Made by a program: the position numbers and the translations under genes. A model generated the notes under the pieces. It was given only the letters and a program-made list of their open reading frames with translations. It made no database searches and had not been told where the DNA came from. From Saccharomycopsis phalli (lineage: Eukaryota; Ascomycota; Saccharomycetes; Ascoideales; Saccharomycopsidaceae), in the NCBI GenBank assembly GCA_020342235.1, contig CP073216.1, positions 1,488,001 through 1,552,000 on the forward strand: a DNA stretch of 64,000 nt, in the 5' to 3' direction. Of this stretch, positions 49,430-59,703 are shown piece after piece (the stretch's first letter is position 1; each line of letters opens with the position of its first letter).

Positions 49430-49650
49430 TGGGAGTGTTCTACAGAGTAGTGTTGTTCCACAGAGTAGTGTTTCTCACAGAGTGTTGCTCACAGAGTAGT
49501 GTTTCTCACAGAGTGTTGCTCACAGAGTAGTGTCCTGAATGTGTAGTTGGCATGCCAGTGAGGTGAAATGTATTATCAAGAGGGTATTACCAAGATGGTA
49601 TTATCAAGAGGGTCTTACCAAGATGGTATTGCCAAGATGATATCTGAGAG
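49430..49650. repeat. Two short minisatellites downstream of SVF1
   Basis: CACAGAGTAGTGTTTCT/CACAGAGTGTTGCT units at about 49440-49530, then ATTACCAAGATGGT/ATTATCAAGAGGGT units at about 49570-49640. Confidence 0.8.
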
Positions 49651-50003
49651 TAAATACAGTCATTGTCATCTTGGGAAACATCCTGAAGCAACATTGAACG
49701 AGTCATCATTATACCCATATCAGCCATTGGTTGGAATTAATCCCAGTGGTGGAGTATGTTCAACTGGTAAATTCAAGTTGTGGACGGATTGCAATACTAA
49801 ATGCATGTATTCCACTGAAAGACTAGTATTTCGTCAATTCTCATATATGCCATCAAGAGCTCTGGATGGAGAAAATAATCATGATTATGATCTAGTCTAC
49901 GGCCACATCTAACAGAATGTCCCGTCCAATCAATGGTACTTTAGCTGCCAAGAGCCTGAAAAACCAAGGCTCAATTCAAGTGACTACTACTGCTAAAATA
50001 ATA

Positions 50004-50640
50004 TGTTTATTTACTTCTATAGCTATTCTAGGCTCCCCAGAGGATGTGATTGATATTTCACCGTCTAAAAAACAAGGACAGCGCTACTAATTCTGGTGTC
50101 AAGAGAAAACCCTTACAATGGATAAACTTTCGACTTGATCTTCAACTGTTGAAGAAATAGCTTAGAAGCAGCTACAAAGTCTTGCATCTAGGACTACCTG
50201 CCGCCTTGTGATGCTGTAAAAAATCTACCCATTCAGCACCAACATGTAGAATATTACAAGGGAATAAACTGATTTTGGGTCGGTAAAGAGCGGCGAATTT
50301 GTGCTCTGGCCACGGAGCCTTTACCTATTGTTGCCTGAGTGATGTCGTAATCTAGCAGATCCTTATAGCATCCATATCTACTGTTATAGATAATTCATCT
50401 TCTTGTTCCTATACTAGCTATTTCTTATCCTATTTATATTTTCTTCTGAGATGCCTTCAGTTAACTTTGGCTTCTGAGATTGTTGTCCGTACGGCCTCAT
50501 AATACTATTAACTCAGTTAGCTTCTTCAACATCCATCTCCTTAATCTCTCAGATCTTCGACATCTTCAACAAGTGAATGTCTCTAAACCTGGGCATGTAG
50601 GTCATGGAATATTGTTGGGGAGGGATTGTCGCACAAGTGA
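50004..50640. mobile_element. Family B LTR-like copy (minus) and element-internal remnant
   Basis: 50004-50220 matches family B (TTCTATAGCTATTCTAGGCT, GATAAACTTTCGACTTGATC, CTTGTGATGCTGTAA). 50283-50345 and 50575-50635 match the DNA next to the family A LTR-like copy at 37.3-37.5 kb, interrupted here by about 230 bp of other sequence. Confidence 0.4.
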
Positions 50641-50717
50641 CTACTAATAAGTCAAAACTACTACTTTCGGAGCCCTAGTTGGACCTAAGAGAATACTCAG
50701 CAAGATCAGCCAACTAC

Positions 50718-51002
50718 TCACCGGCCAAAGCTCGGTTTCACATAAAACAAGACTTTATTCAACGCAGAAACTAGCCCATAATGCAACACAGGCAAAGATT
50801 CCGAGCCATCCACCTCCACCACTTTACCTACTAGCACGTTTGGCCCTTGAGCCCAAGAATAGATGTTCAAAGAAATTGCCACAGCTAATAAAGCCTGTCT
50901 CCCTTCAAATGTAGCAAAGCTTAAAATGTAGGTTTCTACTCGTCTGTGCTGGACTGGTGGGTGCTTTTTGCTACAGCGCGTTAGGAGTGACTCAAGCCAC
51001 AT
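50718..51002 (-). pseudogene. Possible copia-type reverse-transcriptase fragment
   Basis: A 94-codon minus-strand frame has the spacing of the Ty1/copia RT start: RRVETYILSFAT, LLAVAISLNIYSW, then NVLVGKVVEVDG and VLFYVKPSFGR. Intact copia polymerases have L-L-A-(L/I)-A...H-Q-M-D-V-x-T-A-F-L-N-G...E-x-Y-x-x-Q-P-x-G-F. Key residues such as the Asp are lost, and there is no ATG that fits a gene. It lies between family A and B LTR-like pieces. Confidence 0.3.
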
Positions 51003-51026
51003 ACGACCTAGGAAAACATACTACCC

Positions 51027-51245
51027 CTCCAATGCCCATTAGCTTGTATATTTATAAGCTCTAGTTGAACGTTTTCATCTCTGCCGCAGAGTTTTCTTTT
51101 GACGGCCACATGGCTGTCCTTCTCATGACCTCTGATTATTGTCAAGGTCTTTATTTCTCTCCTTGAAACGTCTTTTTTTGTTCTTTTCCTTTCATTTTCA
51201 TTTATCCTTGCTTCTTGACCCAGTCTCCTAGTCAAAGGCAATGGT
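51027..51245 (+). mobile_element. Joined pieces of LTR-like families B and A
   Basis: Family B (TTTATAAGCTCTAGTTGAAC, GCAGAGTTTTCTTTTGACG) at 51027-51110 is followed by the 5' part of family A (CTCTCCTTGAAACGTC, TTGACCCAGTCTCCTAGTCA). The same two families are also neighbours at 5700-6305, in the reverse order. Confidence 0.45.
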
Positions 51246-51679
51246 AATTATCATGATGATTATAATGGTGATTGTCCCCATTGCATTTTGTCTCCTCATT
51301 GCCAAATAGCTCGAGCAACAATCCATGAAGCCGATTCACTGAGTAATTAGGATATTAAACTGATAATTACCTTGGTCCTGTGCCTTTGTGAGGAAAATCT
51401 CAAGAGCAGCTCTACATGTCAAATATTCTGATCCTTGGGGATATACATCTCAAAATTATCACCTAATATGGTATAGAGCTCAAAATTATCATCTTATGGA
51501 TATACACCATATTCTCATCATATGACATACAACTCAATATTCTCATCTTATGATATCCATCTTATTCTCATATGATATCAATTCTCAATACATTAAATAC
51601 ATCACACTACCCACACATTCCCATAACCAAACTTCCATTAACCTATTACAGATCCACAGCAATAAATCATCTCATCCCT

Positions 51680-52518
51680 CTATTCATTGAGCACCCTCAC
51701 AATAATATCAACCGACTTATTCTCCAACTTGTGCAATAACCTCTTCAACTTCCCCTGCTTGCTATTCTCCAAATCATTTCGCCGGTGAAAGTCGTCACTA
51801 TCAACCCCATACTTTGTCGACTTCAAGATCTGTCTGGTAAATGAAAGCAACACCATTGAAAAATACAACCGAATCACAACAACAACCACACAAGTCCCAA
51901 CAATCGTCATAAACTCATACGATTTCGACGCAGATTGCGACGCCAACTTATCAGCCGCATCGCGCACTCCCATCTCAACCGTCCGCTTCACAAAATCAAT
52001 TGGACCCGCAGGATCCTCAAGAACATAATCATTGGTAGGCATTGCGGCAACAACACTGGATGTAATTTTTGTGGCAATGCTGCTGGAAATCGCACTGGCG
52101 GAAGTGGTGGATGGAATTTCCGTGGCATCCTGGCCGGTCAGATTGGATCCAAACCACTGGTTTGAAAAGAAGAGAATAAACAAGATACTTGCCACGGTAT
52201 CGCCACAAAAGATCACGCTAATAAGAGAGAATTTCGGCAAGTCCGGCTTGGTGACGTTCTGGAGCCCGTTTATATAAAACGGGAGGATCATGATCGACGA
52301 CAAGTAAAAGAGCCACTGGGAAAACTCAATAGGGTGGCCCGTGATCAATGAGAGAATGCCATAGAGCCCTGAGATTTTATTAAGAATCGCAATTCCCAAG
52401 ACAAGCTCCACGCCAATATACAATGGCAAGCCAAGGAACGACTGCTGTTAGTTTTGTTTTTTCATCTCGTGTCAATATAACGTACTTTTGGAAGGTATAG
52501 CCTCAAAGAAAGTGCCAT
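51680..52518 (-). CDS. KEI1: Inositol phosphorylceramide synthase subunit Kei1 (spliced)
   Basis: Two exons, 52518-52486 and 52441-51680, joined over a 44-nt intron, give 264 residues. Exon 1 encodes MALSLRLYLPK and exon 2 continues SFLGLPLYIGVELVLGIAIL, which matches the start of yeast Kei1 (LPKSFLGFMPLYLAVEIVLG) across the junction. Four hydrophobic segments are visible, with SGLYGILSLITGHPIEFSQW, LFFSNQWF and SKSYEFMTI as family blocks. The C-terminal cytosolic tail is basic. Kei1 activates Aur1 in the Golgi to make inositol phosphorylceramide and is cut by Kex2 in baker's yeast. Without the intron the second exon has only a TTG start, so splicing is needed for a sensible N-terminus. Confidence 0.9.
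52442..52485 (-). other. Spliceosomal intron of KEI1 (44 nt)
   Basis: On the minus strand it begins GTACGT and ends CTAACAGCAG. The branch-site CTAAC is followed after two bases by the terminal CAG. Removing it restores the conserved Kei1 reading across the splice. Such a short branch-to-acceptor distance is known from Yarrowia-type introns. Confidence 0.85.
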
Positions 52519-52649
52519 GATGACTTGGGATTGTGTGGAATTTTTCATACCATGTGGGTGGCACCTGACCTTCTCCACCTTGGGGTTGCACTAATACATG
52601 GGAAATATGCTAAAAAAAATCGATTTTGATTTTAAAAGATAGTTTAGTT

Positions 52650-52770
52650 GATGTGATTTGTGCTTTTTTTTATTTCTACTTGGAAAAAGGATACTCGTTC
52701 GCTGTAGAAAGGAAATGGAATTGGTTAGGCCTTTGTGCCAAAAAGCTCGAATCACCAACAGGTTATAAGA
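52650..52770 (-). mobile_element. LTR-like repeat, family A (partial, inverted)
   Basis: The reverse complement reads GGCCTAACCAATTCCATTTC and CCTTTTTCCAAGTAGAAATA, matching family A blocks. Confidence 0.4.
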
Positions 52771-53030
52771 AGACAATAAAGTCGACAAGTAAAACCACTC
52801 GTTTTATTACATTACTTCTGTAATTTAATATCTAAAATACGTATTATAATAGTTAGAAAAGATTCGCCTGACTATTGAATAGTACACTATTTATAGTGGC
52901 AAGTAGACTGGGACCAAGACTGGAGACATGACTTCATGCGTCAAGTGGTCGGATCGTATAAAAGTAATCGTAGCAGTTTGAATCTTGTATTGGATACAAA
53001 ATATTGTCAACAAACATATTGTATATTCAA

Positions 53031-54053
53031 TTACATCAAAGGCATGGTCTCACTGCTGTACTCAAACTTGAGCTCCATCCACTCTCTTTTCTTGACCAAA
53101 TTCATTGCCTTGTCAAGCTTCACCGTAAGAAGCTCGCTGCTTCCTTTAATTCCAATGACTCGATTGAGCAACAAATTTTGAAGCGCCTTAACCAATTGCC
53201 ACAAAACCACTCTGGTCAATTTCTGGTGGTCAAACTGATCCAAATCATCAATCGTATCGATTTTCAACTTGGTAGTGCTCTTCACGTTGCTAAACGGCGT
53301 CGATTCGTTATTTGAAATCAACGTCGTGATCGTGACGTCGGTTATATTATCAATCTTCAATCCAACTCTATAGTTCATCATATCAGTGTCCCATGAGTAT
53401 CCCCAAGAGTTGCGGCCAACCTCAAACGGCTCAAACTGATGACCAATGGCCTTCAAATAAAGACCAAGCTCCGTTAATCCATATGGAATACGTCTTGTGT
53501 GCTTCTTGTCCCATTCATGTCTGATGATTCTTAAATTCCGCAAAATAGTAAGAAAGGTATTAGGAAGAGAAATAGTGGCATTAAAAATTGCCAATGGACA
53601 ATAGAAATAATCCCAAGGTTTCCAAGGTCGAGGAAAAATCGGACAGGCTGCAACGATTCCAAGAGTCGTGAATACAAGCCCGTTGAGGGTGCGGAATATT
53701 ACCTTAAGGGCTCCTCTTGTCTCTTTTGTCATGGCAAGTTTCTGAGCTGACAGGCCAAATGTACTAAGATAATAATCAGTCAACCCGGCTGAATCACTGG
53801 TGAGCCCAGTGACAGTTTTCTCAATTTCTTCAAGAAGCGGCTTGCTGATAGATGTGATTACTCTTCTTGGAAGTCCGGTGATATTAAAAGTAGCAGGTCC
53901 ATCTTCATCTTCAGCAAGTTCATGATAAATTTCGTATTCATCATCAGCAAGGTACTTATAAATATCATCGTGTGACGTTCTGGACATTTCTTCGGTGAAA
54001 TTGAACCCATAGACTGGTAAGCATGTGAGAATAAAGGCATATGCAAACTTCAT
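53031..54053 (-). CDS. Secreted or membrane-associated protein of unknown function, 340 aa
   Basis: The ATG at 54053 starts a clear signal peptide (MKFAYAFILTCLPVYGF); one codon upstream is a GTG. An acidic stretch (DDEYEIYHELAEDEDG) is followed by a potential basic processing site (LPRR). A hydrophobic segment (GLVFTTLGIVAACPIF) precedes a Trp/Pro-rich PRPWKPWDYFYCPL. The rest is soluble, with N-glycosylation motifs (NFT, NIT, NAT, NIT, NES). I recognise no family. It could be a luminal or extracellular protein, or a single-pass membrane protein. It lies 569 bp from the 3' end of RFC1, same strand. Confidence 0.7.
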   Translation of the reverse strand: MKFAYAFILTCLPVYGFNFTEEMSRTSHDDIYKYLADDEYEIYHELAEDEDGPATFNITGLPRRVITSISKPLLEEIEKTVTGLTSDSAGLTDYYLSTFGLSAQKLAMTKETRGALKVIFRTLNGLVFTTLGIVAACPIFPRPWKPWDYFYCPLAIFNATISLPNTFLTILRNLRIIRHEWDKKHTRRIPYGLTELGLYLKAIGHQFEPFEVGRNSWGYSWDTDMMNYRVGLKIDNITDVTITTLISNNESTPFSNVKSTTKLKIDTIDDLDQFDHQKLTRVVLWQLVKALQNLLLNRVIGIKGSSELLTVKLDKAMNLVKKREWMELKFEYSSETMPLM

Positions 54054-54623
54054 CACAAATGTCCGAGTGAAAATAATTGGAAAAATCTGATCATAGCTCC
54101 GTATTTATATAATTCAAAGCAATGGAATTGCTAAGGAAATTGCGGCATGTGTCTGAACCTAAGGAATCTTTATGAAATCATGCACGTCTTGCAATGAACC
54201 AAAGGAAGAAGCAATGAAAAACCCAAAGTGGCGGAATAAATGTAAGGAATTGATTCAGCCAAAAGACTAGAGGAAGATGTATCAAGAGTAGGTTATATGG
54301 TAACATAAAGCGGCTATATTGGGTAGAGGTTCTTGTATCATAAGTGTTCTTGATATCATTTTCAAATGTATAGTTTCTCTAGGTTCTACATTTCATCAAA
54401 AGGCTTATTGAATATTGCTATACTAAGCTGGAATCCCACAAAATGAAGTCTACAGCAATGAAAACACAAGAACTGAATATTCTTGACAATTTATTAACTG
54501 AATATTCTTGACGATTTATTAAATGTAAGCCCAAGACACTTGCAAATCTAGTCCTATGATCTACTTCACCAACCCAAGACTTTATCTAACCTCAGATCAA
54601 CTCCTTAATTCACGGACCAATTC

Positions 54624-57401
54624 TTATTTCTTCCTAGACTTTGCGGGTTTCTTTTTCGCCACTTTCTTCGCAGAGGGTTTCTTTGCCTTAATTAATTTGT
54701 CCTTGGTTATATCCTGGCTTTCTTCCTCATCATCCTCTTCTTTCACCTCCTCGATATCATCGTCAATCGCATCTTCCAAATCTGGCTTGGCACTGGAAAC
54801 ACCCTTGCTGGAAGTTCCAGCCACACCAACCCGGTTTATCGAAACCGCATGGGTTTGGGAGTTGTACTTTCGGGTAAAGGCAGACTTGACTGGAGTTGGC
54901 AACTTCTTGGACACAATGTCCAACTTGTACTGGCTGGTACCGATGTTGAAGTCCAATATATAGTCCCAGTCTTCCTTTGTAAAACAGTATGAGTCGAGAA
55001 TGGAAATCACCTCGGCGATTCCCTCTGAGCCGTGGTTGATTAACGGGTCGGACAATTTTTTGCTGAGTAGATTGATGTAGTTTAGTCTCAACTGGTTCTT
55101 GTCGGCAAGAGTCAGCAACTTTGAGTGGTAGTTCAAGTCGGTGAGAAGTCGCAAGTACTTGTTTCGTTTGGAATTGGCTCCCAAGTAGGACGTGAAGTTG
55201 ATTCGCCCAGTTATTTGACCGTTGACGTAGGAACACGGGCGGATCGACGACATGACTGCGTGAAGAGGCATGAGAGACCACTGTTGCTCGGAGGAGTGGA
55301 TTTTGCTGTCGATAAGGTCCGCCTCTGAGATCGAATTACTGGCCTTTTCCACCAACCTGAGATGGTCGAGATTCAGGGCCGATTTGCTGGGCTTTGTTGC
55401 CATGTAGTTCTCGTGGACCATCAATGGCACAAAGCTGTGGTCGTCAAAATAGTACTGGATCTTTTCATTCAACGATACCTTTGAGCTGGCGGCCCAGATC
55501 CCCGAGGAAAGATACTTGCCTGCAATATCAAAAGTCTTCATGGCGACGTTTTTCTCCCAGCCGCCCATCACGTCCTTGTAGTTTGATCCAGTCAACTCCT
55601 TGGTGGTCTTGCTCACTGTGGACAACAAGTTGATAATCTGGCGGATATCGTTCTTGGTGTACTCGACAAGCCGGTCAATGACTTCTGGCGGGACCTTGAT
55701 CTTTTCCCGAAGACATATCGTGAGGATCCGCAGCCGGATTGACGTGGCATCTGGTCGGCGGAACTGTACATCCATGGTGACCTTGTCAAACGGCCGCATC
55801 TTCGGTAGCGACTTGTCGTTGCAAATAAGAATGATTGGGATCGACGTCTTGCGGCAAAACTGCGCCAACGCTCCGACACCTCCCATATCACCAGAGGACA
55901 TCCCATCAACCTCATCCATGATAAGACAGAGCTTATGATCGCTGTTGTTGGCCAGCTTGTCGAAAAAACTCACGACCGATGTGTTGTCAAGCACATCCTT
56001 CACCGTCTGGTTGAGCAACGACTTGCTCCGCACATCAGACGCGTTTTTCTCAATGATATCATAGCCCATATCCTTGGCAATAATGTGTGCAGCTGTGGTC
56101 TTTCCAATGCCCGGAGGCCCGCTGATTAATATCGCAGGAAACGACTCACCATAATACTTGAACTTTGCCCGCTTGTTGGCGTCCCAACTACCCAACCACT
56201 TCATGATCTTAGCCACTTGGCCCTTGTTCCCACAGATCTGAGACACTTTTGACGGCGCATACTTCACAGTCCACAACTTCTCTGAATCAGGCCGCTCGCT
56301 CGGCTTAATATAGTCGTCGTCCTTGGTCCGTTTTCGACGCCGTGAGTCTTCTGCTTCTGCTTCTGCAGCTTCTCGTTCCGCTGTTGCCTGCATTTCTCTC
56401 GCAGCTTCTTCCTTCTTGGCCAATATCTTCTTGGCAGCTTCGTTATCATCTCCTCCGTCTTCCGGCATACCCTCAATGAGCGTCACAAACCCATCCTCGT
56501 CGATATGTTTGACCCCGAGTTTCTGGATTTTCGCCACTTTCGAAGGTCCTGCACCTTCACCTAGCACAACAACACTGGTCTTTCCACTCACTGACTTGGT
56601 GACTTTGGCCCCATACTCTGTGGCTAGTGCCTCACAGTCCTCACGGTTCAAGTGTGGCAAGTTTCCGGTGAAGACAATTGTCAAGCCAACAAGACAATTG
56701 GGCTTGCCAACTGGCTTTTTGAACGACTCATCGGTCACCTGGGCATCCAACTCGGCTTTTTTGGCGAAGAAATTCACCTTGGCACTAGTATCCACTTCTG
56801 GAAGCTCGCAATTTGGAATGGCATTGAGGATCGTCAAGGCAGACGGTTCGCTTCCGGTATTTGTTGTGGAAGGTTTTGGCTTAGTCTTTGGCTCAGCTTT
56901 TGGTTTAGTCTTTGGTTCAGCTTTCGGTTTAGTCTTTGGCTCAGCTTTTGGTTTAGTCTTTGGTTCGGCTTTTGGTTTAGCCTTTGGCTCAGCTGTTGGC
57001 TTAGACTTTGGCTCATCCTTTGATTTGATCTTTGACCCATCCTTTGACTCTTCCTTTGATTCTTCCTTTATTTTCCGTCGCTTTTCAACACTCTCAGTCA
57101 TATCCGAATCTCGTCCCCGAATTCGACTTCTTCGCTTCAACTTCACCCCATCTTCATCTGAATCCGTATCCACCTTTGTCGACTCAACCTCCGGCTCCAA
57201 AACCTCCATGATTTCATCCTCATCATCATCAAATTCATCCCCCAGAGGAACATACTCGGCAACATCTGAATCCTCCTCGACAGGCTTTTTGGCCTTCTTG
57301 CCTACATTCTTCTTTGCAGGCTCCTTTTTTGGATTCGCATTCTTCTTTGTTGGCCGAATTGACTTGCCTTTGTTGAAAAAATCAGCAATGTCAGTACCCA
57401 T
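54624..57401 (-). CDS. RFC1: Replication factor C large subunit Rfc1
   Basis: A 925-residue clamp loader subunit. The N-terminus MGTDIADFFNKGKSI resembles a PCNA-binding box. A charged linker holds an 8-residue K/E/P/T repeat (about 129-177). The BRCT domain (about 230-310) has CLVGLTIVFTGNLPHLNRED and TSVVVLGEGAGPSK. The AAA+ core shows AVKYAPSKVSQICGNKGQV-type entry, Walker A SGPPGIGKTTAAH (about 425), Walker B LIMDEVDGMS (about 490), sensor 1 (ILICNDKS) and SVSLNEK-type helices. The C-terminal Rfc1 collar domain extends to a basic tail. Rfc1 loads PCNA onto primer-template DNA with Rfc2-5. The promoter has an ACGCGT and a TCACGTGA. Confidence 0.96.
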   Translation of the reverse strand: MGTDIADFFNKGKSIRPTKKNANPKKEPAKKNVGKKAKKPVEEDSDVAEYVPLGDEFDDDEDEIMEVLEPEVESTKVDTDSDEDGVKLKRRSRIRGRDSDMTESVEKRRKIKEESKEESKDGSKIKSKDEPKSKPTAEPKAKPKAEPKTKPKAEPKTKPKAEPKTKPKAEPKTKPKPSTTNTGSEPSALTILNAIPNCELPEVDTSAKVNFFAKKAELDAQVTDESFKKPVGKPNCLVGLTIVFTGNLPHLNREDCEALATEYGAKVTKSVSGKTSVVVLGEGAGPSKVAKIQKLGVKHIDEDGFVTLIEGMPEDGGDDNEAAKKILAKKEEAAREMQATAEREAAEAEAEDSRRRKRTKDDDYIKPSERPDSEKLWTVKYAPSKVSQICGNKGQVAKIMKWLGSWDANKRAKFKYYGESFPAILISGPPGIGKTTAAHIIAKDMGYDIIEKNASDVRSKSLLNQTVKDVLDNTSVVSFFDKLANNSDHKLCLIMDEVDGMSSGDMGGVGALAQFCRKTSIPIILICNDKSLPKMRPFDKVTMDVQFRRPDATSIRLRILTICLREKIKVPPEVIDRLVEYTKNDIRQIINLLSTVSKTTKELTGSNYKDVMGGWEKNVAMKTFDIAGKYLSSGIWAASSKVSLNEKIQYYFDDHSFVPLMVHENYMATKPSKSALNLDHLRLVEKASNSISEADLIDSKIHSSEQQWSLMPLHAVMSSIRPCSYVNGQITGRINFTSYLGANSKRNKYLRLLTDLNYHSKLLTLADKNQLRLNYINLLSKKLSDPLINHGSEGIAEVISILDSYCFTKEDWDYILDFNIGTSQYKLDIVSKKLPTPVKSAFTRKYNSQTHAVSINRVGVAGTSSKGVSSAKPDLEDAIDDDIEEVKEEDDEEESQDITKDKLIKAKKPSAKKVAKKKPAKSRKK
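56870..57015. repeat. 24-bp coding repeat in RFC1 linker
   Basis: About six units encoding KAEPKTKP variants on the minus strand, between the PCNA-binding N-terminus and the BRCT domain. The frame is kept and no known domain is interrupted. Confidence 0.85.
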
Positions 57402-57460
57402 GATGCCTCGGTTTTTGGCGTTACGCGTAACAAAGATATGGTGTCACGTGACATTGCAAC
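57402..57460. promoter_or_regulatory. RFC1 promoter with MCB and CACGTG
   Basis: ACGCGT at 57423-57428 and TCACGTGA at 57444-57451, about 22 and 43 bp upstream of the ATG. The same pair occurs in front of SLD2. The rest of the gap to 58071 has only a 70-codon ORF (57614-57826) with no recognisable features. Confidence 0.55.
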
Positions 57461-58071
57461 GTGATCACCCAGGTCTTGACCTGGATATACGTCAATCAAC
57501 AATGTTTACCAATCGTCATTACCTCAAAGGAAAATGAAAATGGAGAAATTGCATGCAAATTCGTGTCTCTCAATTAATAATAGCTGCCAATCAAAGAAAT
57601 AGCATCTAGCTAGATGATTTGGTATCGCAATGGAAATCAAGACTTGGTAATGCTTTGTATTATATTGGGCTGTAAAATAGAGGCTCTAGAGCTAAAAGGA
57701 TCATTGGATAGAACATATCTTGATTGGGTTTGTGATGGTTTATATGAATTAATTTGCCAAGTGAAGACAGGATGTATTGCGATATTAGATACAGAGACGC
57801 ATTTCATTCAAAGAATTCTCATATGATCACTTGCTATAAACACCATAAAACAATCTGCCTCATCGTCTGTCGAAAAAAATATCAATAACGTATTATTCAT
57901 TGCAACAAATGAAATCTGATCGACTCTCAGTGGAACTGGCTCTTACAATTGTAAGCAAAAGTGTGCATTGTGATAAAATCTACACAATTGAAATACTGAA
58001 ATAAAAAAATTAATACTAAAAAAAGAAACCGGTCAAAAAAACGGCCAAAGCTAGAAATCAAGCCTAAATTA

Positions 58072-59703
58072 TTAAACTTGTTCAGTCCCCAATTGCCGAG
58101 CCTTATTGGTGGAGCCGAAGGAAACTACCTCGACATGCTCAGATGCTTCCTTCTCAATATCTTCGGCTTTGTGCAACCCGTCACCCTCTTGGACGTGGTT
58201 TTTCCCTCCAAATATCTCGTCAATTTCCTCCAATGACTTGCCCTTTGTCTCTGGCAAAACAAACCAAACAAAAACAATGAGCAAGAAGTTAACAGTCACA
58301 AACAAGTACAAAGCACGGAAACCGTCCTTAGCAAAAAACGACGGAAAGAATTGGTTGATGATGGCATTGAAGACGTTTTCAATCTGCGACGCCATTCCAA
58401 CGGCAATCGATCTTACTTCCATAGGGAATATCTCAGTGTTGACGACCCAAACGGTACCACCAAATCCCGGCTTGTAGAAAAACGAAAAGAGATAAAAGAG
58501 AAACACTGTGACAATTCCAGTGGTTCTTGTAGGTTTGCCATTAGGAAGCGTGTGCAGCTTTGTCTCAACAATGGCCGTTGTTAACATGGTAGCAAACATT
58601 CCTCCAGCAGATGTAAGAAGCATGAACCGACGACCCCATCTGTCGACAATCCAAATGGCATTCAAAGTGAAGAAGATGCTGAAAGTGGCGTTCAATGCGT
58701 TGATGAGCTGTATCGTGTCTGCAGACTTGAAGACTTGTTTATAAATGATGGAGGAGTACGAACTCAAGGATGCTTCACCAGATAATTGCTGACCAGCATT
58801 AAGGACAAAGGCAATTGCTAACCGTTTCAACAACGATTTGTCCACGAAAAACTGCTTGTACTGGCTCCATATCGATTTGACGGTAGCCTGCTCATACTCA
58901 ATAGCGGCCCTGATCTCGTGAAACTCCTGCTCAACGTTGTCCTCTGGTTTTCTGATGCGATTCATTACCGCTCTTGCTTCGTCGTATCTTTTCTTGCTAA
59001 TTAACCACCGAGGCGATTCAGGCATAAATAGAAGATTGCACATGATGAAGATTGGAGCTACCAATTGGAAGATGATGACAATTCTCCAGTCCCAATCACC
59101 AAGTTTTTTTGTGTTTTTTGTGCAAACATAGTTGATCCAGAAACAAATGAACGCGCCAATGGAAAAGAAAACCTGAAATATAGAGACTGTCATTCCTCGT
59201 ATGGAGGTGATTGAGATTTCAGAAATGTACACAGGGGCAATTGGAAGAGCAAAGCCCTGTGCAATACCAATAATAAGTCTTCCAACCAAAAAGACGGGAA
59301 AGCCTCGAGGCTGGCTCACTTGCATGATGGTGGCAATTATAATAAGAAAAGACCCGATCCATATTGGAATTTTCCGACCCCATTTGTCAGAAACCCACCC
59401 AGTGATGAAAAAGCCCGTAACAATACTGCCAACCGTGTATGCAGTGTTAATACCACCAATTGTCTGATTACTGGGGTGTTTATTGAAGGCAATCCAATTG
59501 GCAGAGCCTTGGACAGCATTGAACACCGAAGCATCGTAACCATTGAAGATCATACAACACGAGGCAACACAGACATAATACCAGAGAGTTAATCGCTTGT
59601 TAGAAGAGAAGAGATTCATTTTTTTGTGCTCAGTGTCTTGAGGGAACCAAGCATTTATACCTGTCATGTTAGCATGCCTGTTATCTGCTATGCACTCCGC
59701 CAT
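58072..59703 (-). CDS. Sugar-porter-family MFS transporter
   Basis: A 543-residue member of the major facilitator superfamily, sugar porter branch. Twelve hydrophobic segments are visible. Signatures are GYDASVFNAVQG in the first helix, GWVSDKWGRKIPIWIGSFL, VGRLIIGIAQGFALPIAPVY, WRIVIIFQLVAP, PESPRWLISKKRYDEA, AGQQLSGEASLSSYSSIIY, VDRWGRRFMLL and PETKGKSLEEID. The layout resembles fungal lactose/alpha-glucoside-type porters rather than Hxt hexose carriers, but the substrate cannot be read from sequence. Three ATGs are possible: 59703 (chosen, first in frame), 59667 and one at Met29. The frame opens upstream from a TTG only. Confidence 0.88.
   Translation of the reverse strand: MAECIADNRHANMTGINAWFPQDTEHKKMNLFSSNKRLTLWYYVCVASCCMIFNGYDASVFNAVQGSANWIAFNKHPSNQTIGGINTAYTVGSIVTGFFITGWVSDKWGRKIPIWIGSFLIIIATIMQVSQPRGFPVFLVGRLIIGIAQGFALPIAPVYISEISITSIRGMTVSIFQVFFSIGAFICFWINYVCTKNTKKLGDWDWRIVIIFQLVAPIFIMCNLLFMPESPRWLISKKRYDEARAVMNRIRKPEDNVEQEFHEIRAAIEYEQATVKSIWSQYKQFFVDKSLLKRLAIAFVLNAGQQLSGEASLSSYSSIIYKQVFKSADTIQLINALNATFSIFFTLNAIWIVDRWGRRFMLLTSAGGMFATMLTTAIVETKLHTLPNGKPTRTTGIVTVFLFYLFSFFYKPGFGGTVWVVNTEIFPMEVRSIAVGMASQIENVFNAIINQFFPSFFAKDGFRALYLFVTVNFLLIVFVWFVLPETKGKSLEEIDEIFGGKNHVQEGDGLHKAEDIEKEASEHVEVVSFGSTNKARQLGTEQV

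Noticed and set aside
49568-49912. 114-codon plus-strand ORF downstream of SVF1
   Set aside because: The first third is tandem repeat and the remainder has no recognisable features.
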